From positions 1-6,194 of the forward strand of contig CAZHJE010000041.1 of NCBI GenBank assembly GCA_964532965.1: a DNA stretch of 6,194 nucleotides, given 5' to 3'. This document shows, one piece after another, positions 5,907 through 6,194 of this stretch. Origin of the DNA: CAZHJE01 sp964532965 (GTDB lineage: Bacteria > Patescibacteriota > WWE3 > UBA101185 > UBA10185). The first letter of the stretch is position 1; each line of letters begins with the position of its first letter. The position numbers and the translations under genes are program-made. The notes beneath the pieces are model-generated. The model was not told the origin of the DNA and ran no database searches. It was given only the letters and a program-made list of their open reading frames with translations.

Positions 5907-6194
5907 TTAATTATTACAAATTGTATCGTATAAATTATTTATACCATCCCAATTACATGTTTGTATCTTTCCCCAAGCAGAATTATATTTGTACATTGCG
6001 GTTGGCGTTCCATCTTGATTTTTATTTTTGGATATTGGCACAAGTATTGCAGCATTGCCATCTGCATCTTTACCATACTTATATCCAAAATTAACTTCAT
6101 CTATAACACCATCATCATTAACGCCGTCTGGCCATTGTTTAAGATAAAAAGATATTGGTTCTTTTGCTGCTATTTCATTTTTAAAATTATGATC
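5907..6194 (-). CDS. C-terminal part of a secreted or pilin-like protein with Asp/Gly loops (5' end outside window)
   Basis: An open frame enters from the window edge and gives 95 residues before a TAA at 5907-5909; the N-terminus is not visible. I do not recognise the family. The fragment has three Asp/Asn-Gly turns 16-17 residues apart: NDDG (26-29), DADG (43-46) and NQDG (59-62). Each is followed by a short hydrophobic, strand-like run. The first, VNDDGVIDE, resembles EF-hand or dockerin-type calcium loops but lacks the usual Asp at loop position 1. Near the end, Cys80 and Cys93 could close a C-terminal disulfide loop (CNWDGINNLYDTIC), like the D-region of type IV pilins. There is no membrane segment in the visible part. 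Two bases separate its stop from the following prepilin ATG, so it almost certainly belongs to the same operon. It may be another pilin or an exported filament-associated protein such as a tip or adhesin component. The reading frame is well supported; the function is unknown. Confidence 0.72.
   Translation of the reverse strand, partial: DHNFKNEIAAKEPISFYLKQWPDGVNDDGVIDEVNFGYKYGKDADGNAAILVPISKNKNQDGTPTAMYKYNSAWGKIQTCNWDGINNLYDTICNN

Noticed and set aside
1..6194. Reassigned TGA (as in Gracilibacteria or Absconditabacteria), suggested because none of the nine visible stops is TGA.
   Set aside because: No in-frame TGA occurs within any of the ten coding frames, so there is no sign of TGA read as an amino acid. 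TAA and TAG preference is ordinary in A+T-rich genomes.
1..6194. tRNA, rRNA, riboswitch, CRISPR, insertion sequence or Rho-independent terminator.
   Set aside because: The window is almost fully coding, with no gap over 34 bases, and I saw no suitable hairpin followed by a T-run, no regularly spaced direct repeats and no transposase-like frame.

Overview
The window is a single block of genes, all on the minus strand and transcribed towards position 1. They encode the pilin and inner-membrane platform parts of a type IV filament machine (type IV pilus, or a type II secretion-like pseudopilus). No RNA gene, mobile element, CRISPR array, terminator or gene-free stretch over 40 bases was seen. 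The DNA is A+T-rich and the genes are packed with gaps of 34 bases or less. Stops are TAA or TAG only, and the standard bacterial code fits throughout. Several pilins carry sequence styles that I associate with Patescibacteria (Candidate Phyla Radiation): a RDAQRASDLKKLQTALELYF-type helix, an IPSDP/LPTDP motif, and a YEIGTDLTLL C-terminus. That makes a Patescibacterium the most likely source, but this is inference from style and not a database result.

Layout in transcription order: (1) 6194-5907, the C-terminal part of a secreted or pilus-associated protein whose start lies outside the window. (2) 5904-5362 and (3) 5360-4875, two tandem GspG/PilA-like pilins, the first with four cysteines and the second with none. 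(4) 4850-4317, a GspH/FimT-like minor pilin. (5) 4326-3850, a GspI/PilV-like minor pilin. (6) 3848-3294, a GspJ/PilW-like minor pilin. (7) 3293-2451, a large GspK/PilX-like minor pilin with alanine in place of Glu5 and a tight four-cysteine cluster. (8) 2416-1379 pilM, (9) 1375-782 pilN and (10) 780-1 pilO, which runs off the window edge.

Expected workings: prepilin peptidase, encoded elsewhere, cuts each pilin after the glycine of the leader. The H-I-J-K set would form the tip and priming complex, and one or both G-like proteins would form the shaft. PilM (cytoplasmic, actin-like) binds the N-terminus of PilN, and PilN pairs with PilO in the membrane to link the assembly ATPase and platform to the growing filament. 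The gene order G-G-H-I-J-K-(PilM-PilN)-PilO matches the classical gsp order G-H-I-J-K-L-M once GspL is read as PilM+PilN and GspM as PilO. The minor-pilin part also matches fimU-pilV-pilW-pilX.

The machine type is well known, so nothing here is a wholly new system. The most unusual parts are the cysteine-rich K-like tip candidate, the Asp/Gly-loop protein at the upstream edge, and the acidic, proline-containing C-terminal extension of PilO.
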